From NCBI RefSeq assembly GCF_000496575.1, contig NZ_AYKT01000001.1, positions 310,001-374,000 on the forward strand: a DNA stretch of 64,000 nucleotides. Reading direction: 5' to 3'. Shown here in pieces: positions 14,901 to 24,117 of the stretch (its first letter is position 1; every line of letters starts with the position of its first letter). This stretch comes from Geobacillus thermodenitrificans subsp. thermodenitrificans DSM 465 (GTDB taxonomy: Bacteria > Bacillota > Bacilli > Bacillales > Anoxybacillaceae). A program made the translations under genes and the position numbers. The notes beneath the pieces are model-generated. The model had not been told where the DNA came from. It worked only from the letters and a program-made list of their open reading frames with translations, and did not search any database.

Positions 14901-16292
14901 TACCAGCCGCGAGCCCACAACTATACGAAAGTGTTGTTTGGTGAAGACAATGTCTATCGAGCCGGGACGATTGGCACAGTTGCTGACAAAACGGCATACG
15001 GATTTGTCAAAGGCTATGCGAGCGACCATAACTTAGAGCTGCGCGGCGCAGAAATCGACCGGCTTGCGGCCGGCTGCACCGGGGTGAAACGGACGACCGG
15101 GCAGCATCCGGGCGGCATTATTGTCGTTCCAGATTACATGGAAATTTATGACTTTACGCCGATTCAATATCCAGCCGATGACACGTCATCAGAGTGGCGA
15201 ACAACCCACTTTGACTTTCATTCGATTCACGATAACTTGTTGAAGTTAGACATTCTTGGACACGATGATCCGACGGTCATTCGCATGTTGCAAGATTTAA
15301 GCGGTATTGATCCGAAGACCATTCCGACCGACGACCCGGATGTGATGGGTATTTTCAGCAGCACTGAGCCGCTTGGTGTCACGCCGGAGCAAATTATGTG
15401 CAACGTCGGCACGATTGGTATTCCGGAGTTTGGCACGCGCTTTGTTCGACAAATGTTGGAAGAAACGAAACCAAAAACGTTTTCCGAGCTCGTGCAAATT
15501 TCCGGTTTGTCGCACGGCACCGATGTCTGGCTCGGCAATGCACAAGAGCTCATCCAAAACGGGACGTGCACGTTGTCGGAAGTGATCGGCTGCCGCGACG
15601 ACATTATGGTATATCTCATTTATCGCGGGCTTGAACCGTCGCTGGCGTTTAAAATTATGGAATCGGTGCGCAAGGGGAAAGGGTTGACGCCGGAATTTGA
15701 AGAAGAAATGCGCAAGCATGACGTACCGGAGTGGTACATCGATTCGTGCAAAAAAATCAAATACATGTTCCCGAAAGCGCACGCCGCCGCCTACGTTCTT
15801 ATGGCGGTGCGCATCGCCTATTTCAAAGTGCACCATCCGCTCTTGTATTACGCGTCATACTTTACGGTGCGGGCGGAAGATTTCGATCTTGATGCCATGA
15901 TCAAAGGCTCAGCCGCCATCCGCAAGCGGATTGAGGAAATTAATGCTAAAGGCATCCAGGCTACCGCGAAGGAGAAGAGCTTGCTCACTGTGCTTGAAGT
16001 AGCGCTAGAAATGTGCGAGCGCGGCTTTACCTTTAAAAATATTGACTTGTATCGTTCGCAGGCGACCGAATTTGTCATTGATGGCCATTCACTCATTCCG
16101 CCGTTTAATGCCATCCCGGGGCTCGGGACGAACGTGGCACAAAACATTGTGCGCGCCCGCGAAGAAGGGGAGTTTTTGTCGAAAGAAGATTTGCAGCAGC
16201 GTGGGAAAGTATCGAAAACACTTCTTGAGTATCTCGAAAGTCGTGGCTGCCTCGACTCACTTCCGGATCATAACCAACTGTCTCTGTTCTGA
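11988..16292 (+). CDS. polC: DNA polymerase III alpha subunit, PolC type
   Basis: PolC is the main replicative polymerase of low-GC Gram-positive bacteria. The 1434-residue protein shows the N-terminal domains, an OB fold (about residues 235-320), a PHP domain ([15 protein letters not shown]) interrupted by the DnaQ-like 3'-5' exonuclease ([19 protein letters not shown]), and the C-family polymerase core with the catalytic aspartates in [15 protein letters not shown] zinc-binding stretch with paired Cys ([19 protein letters not shown]) lies in between. It ends in DHNQLSLF, a beta-clamp-binding type tail. ATG 11988 follows GAGGGGAAG. Confidence 0.98.
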   Translation: MVTKEQKERFLVLLEQLKMTSDEWMPYFREAAIRKVVIDKEEKSWHFHFQLANVLPVDVYKSFTDRLAAAFRHIAAVRHTIYVEEPHVTETDVQAYWPLCLEQLQEGVSPLVDLLSRQTPAVKGNKLFVTARHDAEALAVKRRFAKKIADVYASFGFPLLHLEVGIQPAEQEMERFLAQKQQEDEERALAVLTDLAKEEEKAEAASPSGPLVIGYPIRDEEPVRPLETIVEEERRVVVQGYVFDAEVTELKSGRTLLTMKITDYTNSIVIKMFSRDKEDAALMSSVKKGMWVKVRGSVQNDTFVRDLVIIANDLNEVAANERRDTAPEGEKRVELHLHTPMSQMDAVTSVAKLIEQAKKWGHPAVAITDHAVVQSFPEAYSAAKKHGMKVLYGMEANIVDDGVPIAYNEAHRRLSDETYVVFDVETTGLSAVYNTIIELAAVKVKDGEIIDRFMSFANPHHPLSVTTMELTGITDEMVKDAPDVEEVLRRFIDWVGDSTLAAHNASFDIGFLNAGLAKMGLGKVINPVIDTLELARFLYPDLKNHRLNTLCKKFDIELTQHHRAIYDAEATGHLLMRLLKEAEERGILYHDELNSRTHSEASYRLSRPFHVTLLAQNETGLKNLFKLVSLSHVQYFHRVPRIPRSVLVKHRDGLLVGSGCDKGELFDNLIQKAPEEVEEIARFYDFLEVHPPAVYKPLIEMDYVKDEEMIKDIIRSIVALGEKLDIPVVATGNVHYLNPEDKIYRKILIHSQGGANPLNRHELPDVYFRTTDEMLDCFSFLGAEKAKEIVVDNTQKIASLIGEVKPIKDDLYTPRIEGADDEIREMSYRRAKDIYGDPLPKIVEERLEKELKSIIGHGFAVIYLISHKLVKKSLDDGYLVGSRGSVGSSFVATMTEITEVNPLPPHYVCPNCKHSEFFNDGSVGSGFDLPDKNCPQCGTKYKKDGHDIPFETFLGFKGDKVPDIDLNFSGEYQPRAHNYTKVLFGEDNVYRAGTIGTVADKTAYGFVKGYASDHNLELRGAEIDRLAAGCTGVKRTTGQHPGGIIVVPDYMEIYDFTPIQYPADDTSSEWRTTHFDFHSIHDNLLKLDILGHDDPTVIRMLQDLSGIDPKTIPTDDPDVMGIFSSTEPLGVTPEQIMCNVGTIGIPEFGTRFVRQMLEETKPKTFSELVQISGLSHGTDVWLGNAQELIQNGTCTLSEVIGCRDDIMVYLIYRGLEPSLAFKIMESVRKGKGLTPEFEEEMRKHDVPEWYIDSCKKIKYMFPKAHAAAYVLMAVRIAYFKVHHPLLYYASYFTVRAEDFDLDAMIKGSAAIRKRIEEINAKGIQATAKEKSLLTVLEVALEMCERGFTFKNIDLYRSQATEFVIDGHSLIPPFNAIPGLGTNVAQNIVRAREEGEFLSKEDLQQRGKVSKTLLEYLESRGCLDSLPDHNQLSLF

Positions 16293-16306
16293 CGGAAGGT
16301 TTTTCG

Positions 16307-16335
16307 TTGCAATATATTTCCGAATGTGTTATAGT
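16307..16335 (+). promoter_or_regulatory. Sigma-A promoter of the rimP-nusA-infB operon
   Basis: TTGCAA (16307-16312) and TATAGT (16330-16335) are separated by exactly 17 bases, just after polC. Transcription would start near 16342, giving a leader of about 150 nucleotides. Confidence 0.7.
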
Positions 16336-16341
16336 TTTAGT

Positions 16342-16490
16342 GGAATTGGCAAAGATAATGACAAGCAAAGAGTGGGGAAACCCACTCTTTCGTCTTGAAT
16401 TGGCATCTGTCTTTCGTTCATTCCCCGCCCTGTGCAGGGGATTTTCTCATTATGCCACACGCCCATGTTTGCTCGATAAGGAGGAAAACG
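16342..16490 (+). promoter_or_regulatory. rimP operon leader with two weak-terminator hairpins
   Basis: The first hairpin pairs AAAGAGTGGG (16367-16376) with CCCACTCTTT (16381-16390), followed by a broken U-run (CGTCTT). The second pairs CCCTG (16428-16432) with CAGGG (16435-16439), followed by GATTTTCTC. Strong stems with poor U-tracts are the form reported for NusA-dependent terminators, and nusA is in this operon; in B. subtilis NusA autoregulation through this leader has been described. Assignment here is inference. Confidence 0.55.
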
Positions 16491-16964
16491 ATGAGCAAAA
16501 AAGTGACAGAAACGGTCGAACAGCTTGTCACGCCCATTTTAAACGAGATGGGATTAGAATTAGTAGACATTGAATATGTGAAAGAGGGAAAAAACTGGTT
16601 TTTGCGTGTTTTTATTGATTCAGACGATGGGGTCGATATTGAACAATGCGGCGTCGTCAGTGAAAAGTTGAGCGAAAAGCTGGATGAGGTTGATCCGATT
16701 CCGCACAACTACTTTTTGGAAGTCTCGTCGCCAGGGGCGGAGCGACCGTTAAAAAATGAAAAAGACTTTGTCAAAGCCATTGGAAAACATGTATATATCA
16801 AGACGTATGAACCCATTGCAGGAGAAAAGCAGTTTGAAGGTGAGTTAACCGCTTTCGATGGAACGACCGTCACGCTGTCGGTCAAAGACCGCGGGCGGCA
16901 AAAAACAGTCGCCATTCCGTATGAAAAAGTGGCGAGCGCAAGACTAGCCGTCATCTTCTTCTAA
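16491..16964 (+). CDS. rimP: Ribosome maturation factor RimP
   Basis: RimP helps assemble the 30S subunit. The 157-residue protein has the N-terminal alpha/beta domain ([20 protein letters not shown], residues about 22-41), the signature [15 protein letters not shown] and a C-terminal SH3-like barrel ([17 protein letters not shown]). The ATG at 16491 is preceded by AAGGAGG. It is the first gene of the operon with nusA and infB, as in nearly all Firmicutes. Confidence 0.96.
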
Positions 16965-16988
16965 TAATAAAAGGGGGATTTTCGTTTC

Positions 16989-18140
16989 ATGAACACGCAG
17001 TTGCTTGAGGCGTTAGCCGATCTGATGCGGGAAAAGGGCATCAGCAAAGAAGTCATCATGGAAGCGATTGAAGCAGCGCTCGTTTCAGCGTATAAACGCA
17101 ACTTCGGCCAGGCGCAAAACGTGCGCGTCGATTTAAACATGGATACAGGAACGATCCGGGTGCTCGCTCGCAAGGATGTCGTTGAAGAGGTAACCGACCC
17201 GCGCCTTGAAATTTCTCTTGAGGAGGCGCAGCGGCTCAATCCGAACTATCAAATCGGCGATGTCGTCGAACTGGAAGTGACGCCGCGTGATTTCGGCCGC
17301 ATCGCGGCGCAGACGGCGAAACAAGTCGTTACCCAGCGCGTGCGCGAAGCGGAGCGGAGCATTATTTACGCTGAATTCGTCGACCGTGAAGAAGACATTA
17401 TGACCGGCATCGTCCAGCGCATTGACCCTCGCTTTGTCTATGTCAGCCTCGGCAAAGCGGAAGCGCTCTTGCCGGCGAATGAGCAAATGCCGAACGAAAC
17501 GTACAAACCGCACGATCGGCTGAAAGTATACATTACGAAAGTGGAAAAAACGACAAAAGGGCCGCAAATTTTCGTCTCCCGCACTCATCCGGGTTTGTTA
17601 AAGCGGCTGTTTGAGCTTGAAGTGCCGGAAATTTACGATGGCACGGTTGAAATTAAATCGATTGCCCGTGAAGCCGGCGACCGTTCGAAAATTTCCGTTC
17701 ATTCCGACAATCCGGAAGTCGATCCGGTTGGTGCCTGCGTCGGGCCGAAGGGGCAGCGTGTACAGGCGATCGTCGATGAGCTGCACGGCGAAAAAATCGA
17801 TATCGTCCGTTGGTCGGCTGATCCGGTCGAATTTGTCGCCAACGCGCTAAGTCCGGCCAAAGTGCTGCGCGTCATCGTGAATGAAGAACAAAAGGCGACG
17901 ACCGTCATTGTCCCGGACTACCAGCTGTCGCTTGCCATCGGCAAGCGAGGCCAAAACGCCCGGCTGGCCGCGAAATTGACTGGCTGGAAAATTGACATTA
18001 AAAGCGAATCAGAAGCGCGGGAAATGGGCATCGACCCGCATGCGCCATCCACTTCGCTTGATTTCGACGGCGTGACGGCCGATAATGAAAATAGTGATGA
18101 GAGCGGTCAACCATTTGATGCAACGGCGGAAATCGAGTGA
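16989..18140 (+). CDS. nusA: Transcription termination/antitermination factor NusA
   Basis: NusA binds RNA polymerase and nascent RNA and controls pausing and termination. The 383-residue protein has the N-terminal polymerase-binding domain (1-125), an S1 domain (about 135-200, [20 protein letters not shown]) and two KH domains ([18 protein letters not shown] and [19 protein letters not shown]). It lacks the C-terminal acidic repeats of the E. coli protein, as usual for Bacillus. A AAGGGGGAT site precedes ATG 16989. Confidence 0.97.
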   Translation: MNTQLLEALADLMREKGISKEVIMEAIEAALVSAYKRNFGQAQNVRVDLNMDTGTIRVLARKDVVEEVTDPRLEISLEEAQRLNPNYQIGDVVELEVTPRDFGRIAAQTAKQVVTQRVREAERSIIYAEFVDREEDIMTGIVQRIDPRFVYVSLGKAEALLPANEQMPNETYKPHDRLKVYITKVEKTTKGPQIFVSRTHPGLLKRLFELEVPEIYDGTVEIKSIAREAGDRSKISVHSDNPEVDPVGACVGPKGQRVQAIVDELHGEKIDIVRWSADPVEFVANALSPAKVLRVIVNEEQKATTVIVPDYQLSLAIGKRGQNARLAAKLTGWKIDIKSESEAREMGIDPHAPSTSLDFDGVTADNENSDESGQPFDATAEIE

Positions 18141-18152
18141 GGGGGAATGAAG

Positions 18153-18443
18153 ATGGCAGCGCAAAAGAAAATTCCGTTGCGCAAATGCGTCGTCACCGGA
18201 GAGATGAAGCCGAAACGGGAAATGGTGCGCATCGTCCGCTCGAAAGAAGGAGACGTATCGATTGACCCGACTGGCAAAAAGGCGGGGCGAGGTGCGTATA
18301 TTACACTCGATCCGGAATGTATTTTGCAGGCGAAAAAGAAAAATATTTTGGCCCGCCATTTAAAAGCTGATATCGCCGACGCGCTGTATGATGAACTGCT
18401 TGCCTTGGCGGAAAAGGAGAAACAGGCAGGATATGAAAAATAG
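18153..18443 (+). CDS. ylxR: YlxR family RNA-binding protein
   Basis: This small basic protein (96 residues) belongs to the YlxR/RnpM family; the B. subtilis member has been described as a nucleic-acid-binding modulator of RNase P. The signature [20 protein letters not shown] lies near the N terminus, followed by [10 protein letters not shown]. Start ATG 18153 is seven bases after GAGGGGG, whereas ATG 18147 would sit on the ribosome site. It overlaps the next gene by 11 bases. Confidence 0.9.
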   Translation: MAAQKKIPLRKCVVTGEMKPKREMVRIVRSKEGDVSIDPTGKKAGRGAYITLDPECILQAKKKNILARHLKADIADALYDELLALAEKEKQAGYEK

Positions 18444-18735
18444 CCGCTGGGCATCGCTGTTAGGGTTGGCGCAGCGGGCCGGAAAAGTCGTTTCCGGCGA
18501 GGGGCTTGTCGTGAAGGAAGTGCAACGGGGCAAGGCGCGGCTCGTCTTGCTCTCGGAAGACGCGTCGGCCAATACGGAAAAAAAAGTGACCGATAAATGT
18601 ACGTTTTATGGTGTCCCGCTTTGCAAAGTGCCGGACCGGTATACGCTCGGCGGCGCGATCGGCAAAGACGCCCGCGTCGTTGTCGCCGTCACCGACGAAG
18701 GGTTCGCGCGCCAATTGCAAACGATGCTCGACTGA
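18433..18735 (+). CDS. ylxQ: L7Ae-family ribosomal-type protein YlxQ
   Basis: The 100-residue protein belongs to the L7Ae/L30e/S12e fold that binds kink-turn RNA. It shows the typical pattern [15 protein letters not shown], then [18 protein letters not shown], and the C-terminal [16 protein letters not shown]. It starts inside the ylxR 3' end, with ribosome site GGCAGG, and precedes infB. The exact cellular role is not established; kink-turn binding is known for a B. subtilis homologue. Confidence 0.9.
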   Translation: MKNSRWASLLGLAQRAGKVVSGEGLVVKEVQRGKARLVLLSEDASANTEKKVTDKCTFYGVPLCKVPDRYTLGGAIGKDARVVVAVTDEGFARQLQTMLD

Positions 18736-18754
18736 TCTTTATGGGGGTGAATGT

Positions 18755-20962
18755 ATGTCGAAAATGCGTGTGTACGAATACGCCAAAAAACATAATGTGC
18801 CAAGCAAGGACGTTATTCATAAATTGAAAGAAATGAATATTGAAGTGAACAACCATATGACTATGCTCGAAGCCGATGTCGTCGAAAAGCTCGATCATCA
18901 ATACCGCGTGAACTCAGAGAAAAAAGCGGAAAAGAAAACGGAGAAACCGAAGCGGCCGACGCCGGCGAAAGCCGCCGATTTTGCCGACGAGGAAATGTTT
19001 GAGGACAAGAAAGAAACGGCAAAGACGAAGCCGGCGAAGAAAAAGGGAGCAGTGAAAGGAAAGGAAACGAAAAAAACAGAAGCACAGCAGCAAGAAAAGA
19101 AACTGTTCCAAGCGGCGAAGAAAAAAGGAAAAGGACCGATGAAAGGCAAAAAACAAGCTGCCCCAGCCTCAAAGCAGGCGCAGCAGCCGGCGAAAAAAGA
19201 AAAAGAGCTCCCGAAAAAAATTACGTTCGAAGGTTCGCTCACGGTAGCCGAATTGGCGAAAAAACTTGGCCGCGAGCCGTCGGAAATCATTAAAAAACTG
19301 TTTATGCTCGGCGTCATGGCGACGATTAACCAAGATTTAGACAAAGATGCGATCGAGCTCATTTGCTCTGATTACGGAGTTGAAGTCGAAGAAAAAGTGA
19401 CGATCGATGAAACGAATTTTGAAACGATCGAAATTGTCGATGCACCGGAAGATTTGGTGGAACGGCCGCCGGTCGTCACGATTATGGGGCACGTTGACCA
19501 CGGGAAAACAACGCTGCTTGACGCAATCCGCCACTCGAAAGTGACCGAGCAAGAGGCGGGCGGTATTACACAGCATATCGGTGCTTATCAAGTCACGGTC
19601 AACGGCAAGAAAATTACGTTCCTCGATACGCCGGGGCATGAAGCGTTTACGACGATGCGGGCGCGCGGTGCGCAAGTGACGGATATCGTCATCCTTGTTG
19701 TTGCTGCTGATGATGGGGTCATGCCGCAGACGGTCGAGGCGATTAACCACGCCAAAGCGGCGAACGTACCGATTATCGTCGCCATTAACAAAATGGATAA
19801 GCCGGAAGCAAACCCGGATCGCGTTATGCAAGAGTTGATGGAGTACAACCTCGTTCCGGAAGAATGGGGTGGCGATACGATTTTCTGCAAGCTGTCGGCG
19901 AAAACCCAAGACGGTATTGACCATCTGTTGGAAATGATTTTGCTTGTCAGCGAAATGGAAGAACTAAAAGCGAACCCGAACCGCCGCGCGCTCGGTACGG
20001 TGATCGAAGCGAAGCTCGATAAAGGGCGCGGTCCGGTAGCGACGTTGCTCGTCCAAGCCGGTACGCTAAAAGTCGGTGATCCGATTGTTGTCGGAACAAC
20101 GTACGGACGCGTGCGCGCGATGGTCAATGACAGCGGTCGGCGTGTCAAAGAAGCGGGTCCGTCGATGCCGGTCGAAATCACAGGGCTTCATGATGTGCCG
20201 CAAGCCGGGGACCGCTTTATGGTATTTGAAGATGAGAAGAAAGCGCGACAAATCGGAGAAGCGCGGGCACAGCGGCAGCTGCAAGAGCAGCGGAGCGTGA
20301 AAACGCGCGTCAGCTTGGACGATTTGTTTGAACAAATTAAGCAAGGTGAAATGAAAGAGCTGAACTTGATCGTTAAGGCCGACGTCCAAGGATCGGTCGA
20401 AGCGCTTGTCGCCGCCTTGCAAAAAATCGATATCGAAGGCGTGCGTGTGAAAATTATCCACGCGGCGGTCGGCGCCATTACGGAGTCAGACATCTTGTTG
20501 GCAACGACCTCGAACGCGATCGTCATCGGTTTTAACGTCCGTCCGGACACCAATGCGAAGCGGGCTGCCGAATCAGAAAACGTCGACATCCGCCTCCACC
20601 GCATTATTTACAATGTCATCGAAGAAATTGAAGCGGCGATGAAAGGGATGCTCGACCCAGAATATGAAGAAAAAGTGATCGGTCAGGCGGAAGTGCGGCA
20701 AACGTTCAAAGTGTCGAAAGTCGGCACGATCGCCGGGTGCTACGTCACCGACGGCAAAATTACCCGCGACAGCAAAGTGCGCCTTATCCGTCAAGGCATC
20801 GTCGTGTACGAAGGCGAAATCGACTCGCTCAAACGGTATAAAGATGATGTGCGTGAGGTGGCGCAAGGATACGAATGCGGCGTGACCATCAAAAACTTCA
20901 ACGATATTAAAGAAGGGGACGTCATCGAGGCGTACATCATGCAGGAAGTGGCTCGCGCATGA
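18755..20962 (+). CDS. infB: Translation initiation factor IF-2
   Basis: IF-2 brings fMet-tRNA to the ribosome and promotes subunit joining. The 735-residue protein has an N-terminal IF2_N domain, a long Lys/Ala/Glu-rich linker (about residues 55-155), a second IF2_N module, then the GTPase with GHVDHGKT (from residue 245), DTPGHEAF and NKMDKPEAN, followed by domains II, III and the C-terminal tRNA-binding barrel. Length is close to the known Geobacillus stearothermophilus factor. ATG 18755 follows GGGGGTGA; extension upstream would overlap ylxQ. Confidence 0.97.
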   Translation: MSKMRVYEYAKKHNVPSKDVIHKLKEMNIEVNNHMTMLEADVVEKLDHQYRVNSEKKAEKKTEKPKRPTPAKAADFADEEMFEDKKETAKTKPAKKKGAVKGKETKKTEAQQQEKKLFQAAKKKGKGPMKGKKQAAPASKQAQQPAKKEKELPKKITFEGSLTVAELAKKLGREPSEIIKKLFMLGVMATINQDLDKDAIELICSDYGVEVEEKVTIDETNFETIEIVDAPEDLVERPPVVTIMGHVDHGKTTLLDAIRHSKVTEQEAGGITQHIGAYQVTVNGKKITFLDTPGHEAFTTMRARGAQVTDIVILVVAADDGVMPQTVEAINHAKAANVPIIVAINKMDKPEANPDRVMQELMEYNLVPEEWGGDTIFCKLSAKTQDGIDHLLEMILLVSEMEELKANPNRRALGTVIEAKLDKGRGPVATLLVQAGTLKVGDPIVVGTTYGRVRAMVNDSGRRVKEAGPSMPVEITGLHDVPQAGDRFMVFEDEKKARQIGEARAQRQLQEQRSVKTRVSLDDLFEQIKQGEMKELNLIVKADVQGSVEALVAALQKIDIEGVRVKIIHAAVGAITESDILLATTSNAIVIGFNVRPDTNAKRAAESENVDIRLHRIIYNVIEEIEAAMKGMLDPEYEEKVIGQAEVRQTFKVSKVGTIAGCYVTDGKITRDSKVRLIRQGIVVYEGEIDSLKRYKDDVREVAQGYECGVTIKNFNDIKEGDVIEAYIMQEVARA

Positions 20963-21237
20963 TCGGCTTCGCCTCATGCGAATGCATCATCTACAACGCC
21001 CAGTCGCTAAAAGACAAACGGGCTGTCCTTCAACGGGTGATGACAAGAATCCGGCAAAAATATAATGTTTCTGTAGCCGAAATCGATTATCAAGATGCAT
21101 GGCAGCGGGCGAAAATCGGCCTCGTTGCCATTGCGTCAAGTCGGCTCGCGACCGAGCGGGAACTTGAGCGGGCGCTGGCTTTGATCGACTCGTTTCCCGA
21201 ATTGGAGCGGGCGGTGACATCATTTGAGTGGTTGTAA
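20959..21237 (+). CDS. ylxP: YlxP family (DUF503) protein
   Basis: The 92-residue protein is a DUF503 member, found between infB and rbfA in Firmicutes; its role is uncertain, with ribosome biogenesis suggested by context. Conserved features visible are [40 protein letters not shown] and a short C-terminal helix. The start overlaps the infB stop as ATGA. Confidence 0.9.
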   Translation: MIGFASCECIIYNAQSLKDKRAVLQRVMTRIRQKYNVSVAEIDYQDAWQRAKIGLVAIASSRLATERELERALALIDSFPELERAVTSFEWL

Positions 21238-21252
21238 TCGAGGTGATGGGTG

Positions 21253-21639
21253 ATGAACATACGGGCAACTCGCGTTGGTGAGCAAATGAAAAAAGAGTTA
21301 AGCGATATTATCGGCCGCAAGCTGAAAGATCCGCGCATCGGCTTTGTCACCGTAACCGATGTGCGCGTCACCGGCGATTTGCAGCAAGCAAAAGTGTATA
21401 TTAGCGTTTTCGGTGACGACGAGCAACGGGAAAACACCCTAAAGGCGCTTGAGAAAGCAAAAGGGTTTATCCGCTCGGAAATCGGTCAGCGCATCCGTCT
21501 GCGCAAAACGCCGGAAATTTTGTTCGAAATCGATGAAACAATCGAATACGGCAGCCGGATCGAGCGGCTGATCCGGCAAATTTCCGACGAGGACGGCCGC
21601 GATTCCGAAGAGGTGAACGATGAACCGAAAAATGGATAG
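21253..21639 (+). CDS. rbfA: Ribosome-binding factor A
   Basis: RbfA binds the 30S precursor near the 16S rRNA 5' helix during maturation and cold adaptation. The 128-residue protein has the KH-like core with [39 protein letters not shown] and [19 protein letters not shown]. The ATG at 21253 is six bases after GAGGTGA. The stop codon lies within a perfect inverted repeat. Confidence 0.95.
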   Translation: MNIRATRVGEQMKKELSDIIGRKLKDPRIGFVTVTDVRVTGDLQQAKVYISVFGDDEQRENTLKALEKAKGFIRSEIGQRIRLRKTPEILFEIDETIEYGSRIERLIRQISDEDGRDSEEVNDEPKNG

Positions 21640-21657
21640 ACGAATCGTCTATCCATT
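21631..21657 (+). repeat. Perfect 13-bp palindrome across the rbfA stop codon
   Basis: AATGGATAGACGA (21631-21643) and TCGTCTATCCATT (21645-21657) are exact reverse complements with one base between them. The rbfA stop (TAG) is inside the left arm. There is no T-run, so it is not an ordinary terminator. Confidence 0.8.
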
Positions 21658-21692
21658 GCCATTAGTGAGTATGACACGGAAAGGGTGCGCCG

Positions 21693-22601
21693 ATGGACGG
21701 GGTATTGCTACTCAATAAACCGAAAGGGATGACGTCGCACGATTGTGTGGCGAAAGTACGACGCCTGCTGGGCATAAAAAAAGTCGGTCATACCGGCACG
21801 CTCGACCCAAACGTGTCTGGTGTGCTGCCGATTTGCCTTGGCAAGGCGACGCGCATCGCCGAATTTTTAACCGGAGCGACAAAAACATATGAAGGGGAAG
21901 TGACACTTGGCGCAGCGACGTCGACCGAAGACGCCGATGGTGACATCATCGCCGTCCAGACGGTTGACCGGACGATTGCGCGTGCGGAGATCGAAGCGGT
22001 ATTCCGCAGCCTCACTGGGGATATCGAACAAACGCCACCGATGTATTCGGCGGTGAAAGTAAACGGCAAAAAACTGTATGAATATGCGCGTGCTGGCATC
22101 GAAGTCGAACGCCCAACGCGGCGTGTGACCATTTACGAGCTTGAGCTGCTTGATGAACGCGAGCAATTCGTCGGGGAAACAGTGTCGTTTCGCTTCCGTG
22201 TCATGTGCAGCAAAGGCACGTACGTCCGCACGCTCGCTGTCACCATTGGCGAGCGGCTCGGCTATCCGGCTCATATGTCCGATCTCATCCGCACAGCGTC
22301 TGGGCCGTTTCAGCTGGCTGATTGTGTGACGCTTGAAGAGGTCGAGCGCCGGGCGGCTGACGGGACGGTCGATGCCTTGCTAATTCCAATCGAGCAAGCG
22401 CTTTTTCATTTGCCGAAATACGAAATCAGTGATAAAGTAGCAGAGAAAGTGAAAAACGGGGCGCTGCTTCGTCTCCCCGCCTTTTTGCAGGAGCTTGACG
22501 GGCCGGTTCTGCTCGTGACGCCCGAGCGGGAGGCGATGGCCCTGTACGTGAAGCATCCGGCCCGCCCCGGTGTGATGAAGCCGTTGAAAGTGTTTCGTTA
22601 A
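21693..22601 (+). CDS. truB: tRNA pseudouridine-55 synthase
   Basis: TruB makes pseudouridine at position 55 in the T loop of tRNAs. The 302-residue protein has the N-terminal LLNKPKGMTSHDCV and the catalytic motif GHTGTLDPNVSGVLPIC with its essential Asp, then KTYEGEVTLG, and a C-terminal PUA-like region. AAAGGG precedes ATG 21693. It follows rbfA and precedes ribF, the order of the B. subtilis cluster. Confidence 0.96.
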   Translation: MDGVLLLNKPKGMTSHDCVAKVRRLLGIKKVGHTGTLDPNVSGVLPICLGKATRIAEFLTGATKTYEGEVTLGAATSTEDADGDIIAVQTVDRTIARAEIEAVFRSLTGDIEQTPPMYSAVKVNGKKLYEYARAGIEVERPTRRVTIYELELLDEREQFVGETVSFRFRVMCSKGTYVRTLAVTIGERLGYPAHMSDLIRTASGPFQLADCVTLEEVERRAADGTVDALLIPIEQALFHLPKYEISDKVAEKVKNGALLRLPAFLQELDGPVLLVTPEREAMALYVKHPARPGVMKPLKVFR

Positions 22602-22642
22602 TGCCGGGCGAAATGCGGAAATAAAGAAGGTGGATCATGGAC

Positions 22643-23623
22643 ATGGAAACAATATTTATTTCGCATCCGCACCACTTTGAACGCCAAGCGCTTCCCCCAA
22701 CGGTGATGGCGCTCGGTTATTTTGATGGCATTCATCTTGGTCATCAAAAAGTGATCACTACCGCGGTCGAGATTGCCAAACAACGCGGGTATGAAAGCGC
22801 AGTGATGACGTTTCATCCTCATCCATCCGTTGTGCTTGGCAAACAGCCGGAGCTTCGCCTGATCACCCCGCTCGGCAAAAAAGAGCAGCTGATCGCAGCG
22901 CTTGGGGTGAATCGGCTATATATCGTCGAATTTACGCCCGCATTCGCTGGGCTGCTGCCGGAACAATTTGTCGACCAATATTTGGACGAATTCCATGTAA
23001 AACATATTGTCGCCGGCTTTGATTTCACTTACGGGCGGTTTGGAAAAGGAACGATGGAGACGATGCCGCTTCATGCGCGCGGCCGCTTTGAGCAGACCAT
23101 CATTCCAAAGATGACCGTCGACGGTGAGAAAGTGAGTTCCACACGCGTGCGGAAGCTGATTGAAGAAGGAGCGGTCGAACAGCTTCCCCGCCTGCTTGGT
23201 CGCTTTTACGACATCGAAGGAACGGTCGTCACCGGAGAACGGCGCGGGCGGACGATCGGGTTTCCGACGGCGAACATCGCTTTAAACGGCGATTATTTAT
23301 TGCCGGCCATCGGCGTCTATGCTGTCAAGGCGACAATCGGCGGGCAAGTATATGAAGGAGTGGCCAACATCGGTTACAAACCGACGTTCCATGAGACGCG
23401 TGAAGGGTTGCCGAGCATCGAAGTGCACTTGTTCGAATTTGCCCGCGACATTTACGGGGAAACGGTAACGATTGAGTGGCACCGCCGCCTGAGGGGCGAG
23501 CAAAAGTTTGCGAGCGTCGCTGAGTTGACTGCGCAAATCGCCCGTGATAAAGAAGAAGCGAAGAAGTATTTCCACAGCTTAGGCGAAAAGACTTGCATTT
23601 TGCCGGAAAAAGAGGTATTCTAA
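22643..23623 (+). CDS. ribF: Bifunctional riboflavin kinase/FAD synthetase
   Basis: RibF (RibC of B. subtilis) converts riboflavin to FMN and then FAD. The 326-residue protein has the N-terminal adenylyltransferase domain (ALGYFDGIHLGHQKVI, with the HxGH nucleotide motif, and VKHIVAGFDFTYGRFGKGT) and the C-terminal kinase (RGRTIGFPTANIAL, GVANIGYKPTF). I chose ATG 22643, nine bases after AAGGTGG and giving METIFIS, rather than ATG 22637. The 3' end appears to contain the rpsO promoter. Confidence 0.95.
   Translation: METIFISHPHHFERQALPPTVMALGYFDGIHLGHQKVITTAVEIAKQRGYESAVMTFHPHPSVVLGKQPELRLITPLGKKEQLIAALGVNRLYIVEFTPAFAGLLPEQFVDQYLDEFHVKHIVAGFDFTYGRFGKGTMETMPLHARGRFEQTIIPKMTVDGEKVSSTRVRKLIEEGAVEQLPRLLGRFYDIEGTVVTGERRGRTIGFPTANIALNGDYLLPAIGVYAVKATIGGQVYEGVANIGYKPTFHETREGLPSIEVHLFEFARDIYGETVTIEWHRRLRGEQKFASVAELTAQIARDKEEAKKYFHSLGEKTCILPEKEVF
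23593..23621 (+). promoter_or_regulatory. Putative sigma-A promoter of rpsO
   Basis: TTGCAT (23593-23598) and TATTCT (23616-23621) are spaced by 17 bases, within the 3' end of ribF. Transcription would start near 23628, giving a leader of about 83 nucleotides. Confidence 0.5.
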
Positions 23624-23627
23624 TCAA

Positions 23628-23710
23628 TGTATGCGAACCGTTGCTTGGCTAGGCGATTCACCGACGCCCGCTCGGCAATCGGGGATTTCGAATTAGGGAG
23701 GTGAACAAGG
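23628..23710 (+). promoter_or_regulatory. S15 translational operator (rpsO leader)
   Basis: The 83-base leader directly upstream of rpsO is in the position of the Geobacillus rpsO operator, where S15 binds its own mRNA at a three-way junction and blocks translation. Partial helices can be drawn (for example GGCGA near 23651 with TCGGC near 23675), and the ribosome site GGGAGGTG is at the 3' edge. The function is from published work on Geobacillus S15; the fold here is not computed. Confidence 0.6.
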
Positions 23711-23980
23711 ATGGCATTAACGCAAGAGCGCAAACGTGAAATTATCGAGCAATTTAAAGTCCATGAGAACGACACTGGTTCTCCGGAAGTGCAAATTGCT
23801 ATCCTGACGGAGCAAATCAACAACTTGAACGAGCATTTGCGCGTTCATAAAAAAGATCATCATTCACGGCGCGGCCTGCTGAAAATGGTCGGGAAACGCC
23901 GCAACTTATTGGCCTACTTGCGCAATAAAGACGTGGCGCGCTACCGTGAATTGATTGAGAAACTTGGATTACGTCGATAA
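23711..23980 (+). CDS. rpsO: Small ribosomal subunit protein uS15
   Basis: S15 is a primary 16S rRNA binder at the platform three-way junction. The 89-residue protein has the signatures [20 protein letters not shown] and [20 protein letters not shown], then [19 protein letters not shown]. Start ATG 23711 follows GGGAGGTGA. A strong terminator overlaps its end, and pnp is downstream, the conserved rpsO-pnp order. Confidence 0.98.
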   Translation: MALTQERKREIIEQFKVHENDTGSPEVQIAILTEQINNLNEHLRVHKKDHHSRRGLLKMVGKRRNLLAYLRNKDVARYRELIEKLGLRR

Positions 23981-24006
23981 AAAAGCGGGAGCATTCCCGC
24001 TTTTTT
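23979..24006 (+). terminator. Intrinsic terminator after rpsO
   Basis: AAAAGCGGGA pairs with TCCCGCTTTT around a GCAT loop, followed by more T's. Confidence 0.92.
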
Positions 24007-24037
24007 GCTAGTTTATAGGCGCAGTTTGCGCGGCAAA

Positions 24038-24046
24038 TGATACAAT
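24038..24046 (+). promoter_or_regulatory. Possible extended -10 promoter of pnp
   Basis: TGA followed by TACAAT (24041-24046) makes an extended -10; a second candidate TATACT is at 24061-24066. Neither has a good -35. A separate promoter is expected because a terminator lies between rpsO and pnp. Confidence 0.35.
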
Positions 24047-24117
24047 GGCGCCAATTCGTCTATACTAATCATCAGCGATACCCATATTTTTATACATAGA
24101 GAGGAGTACTCGTTTGT

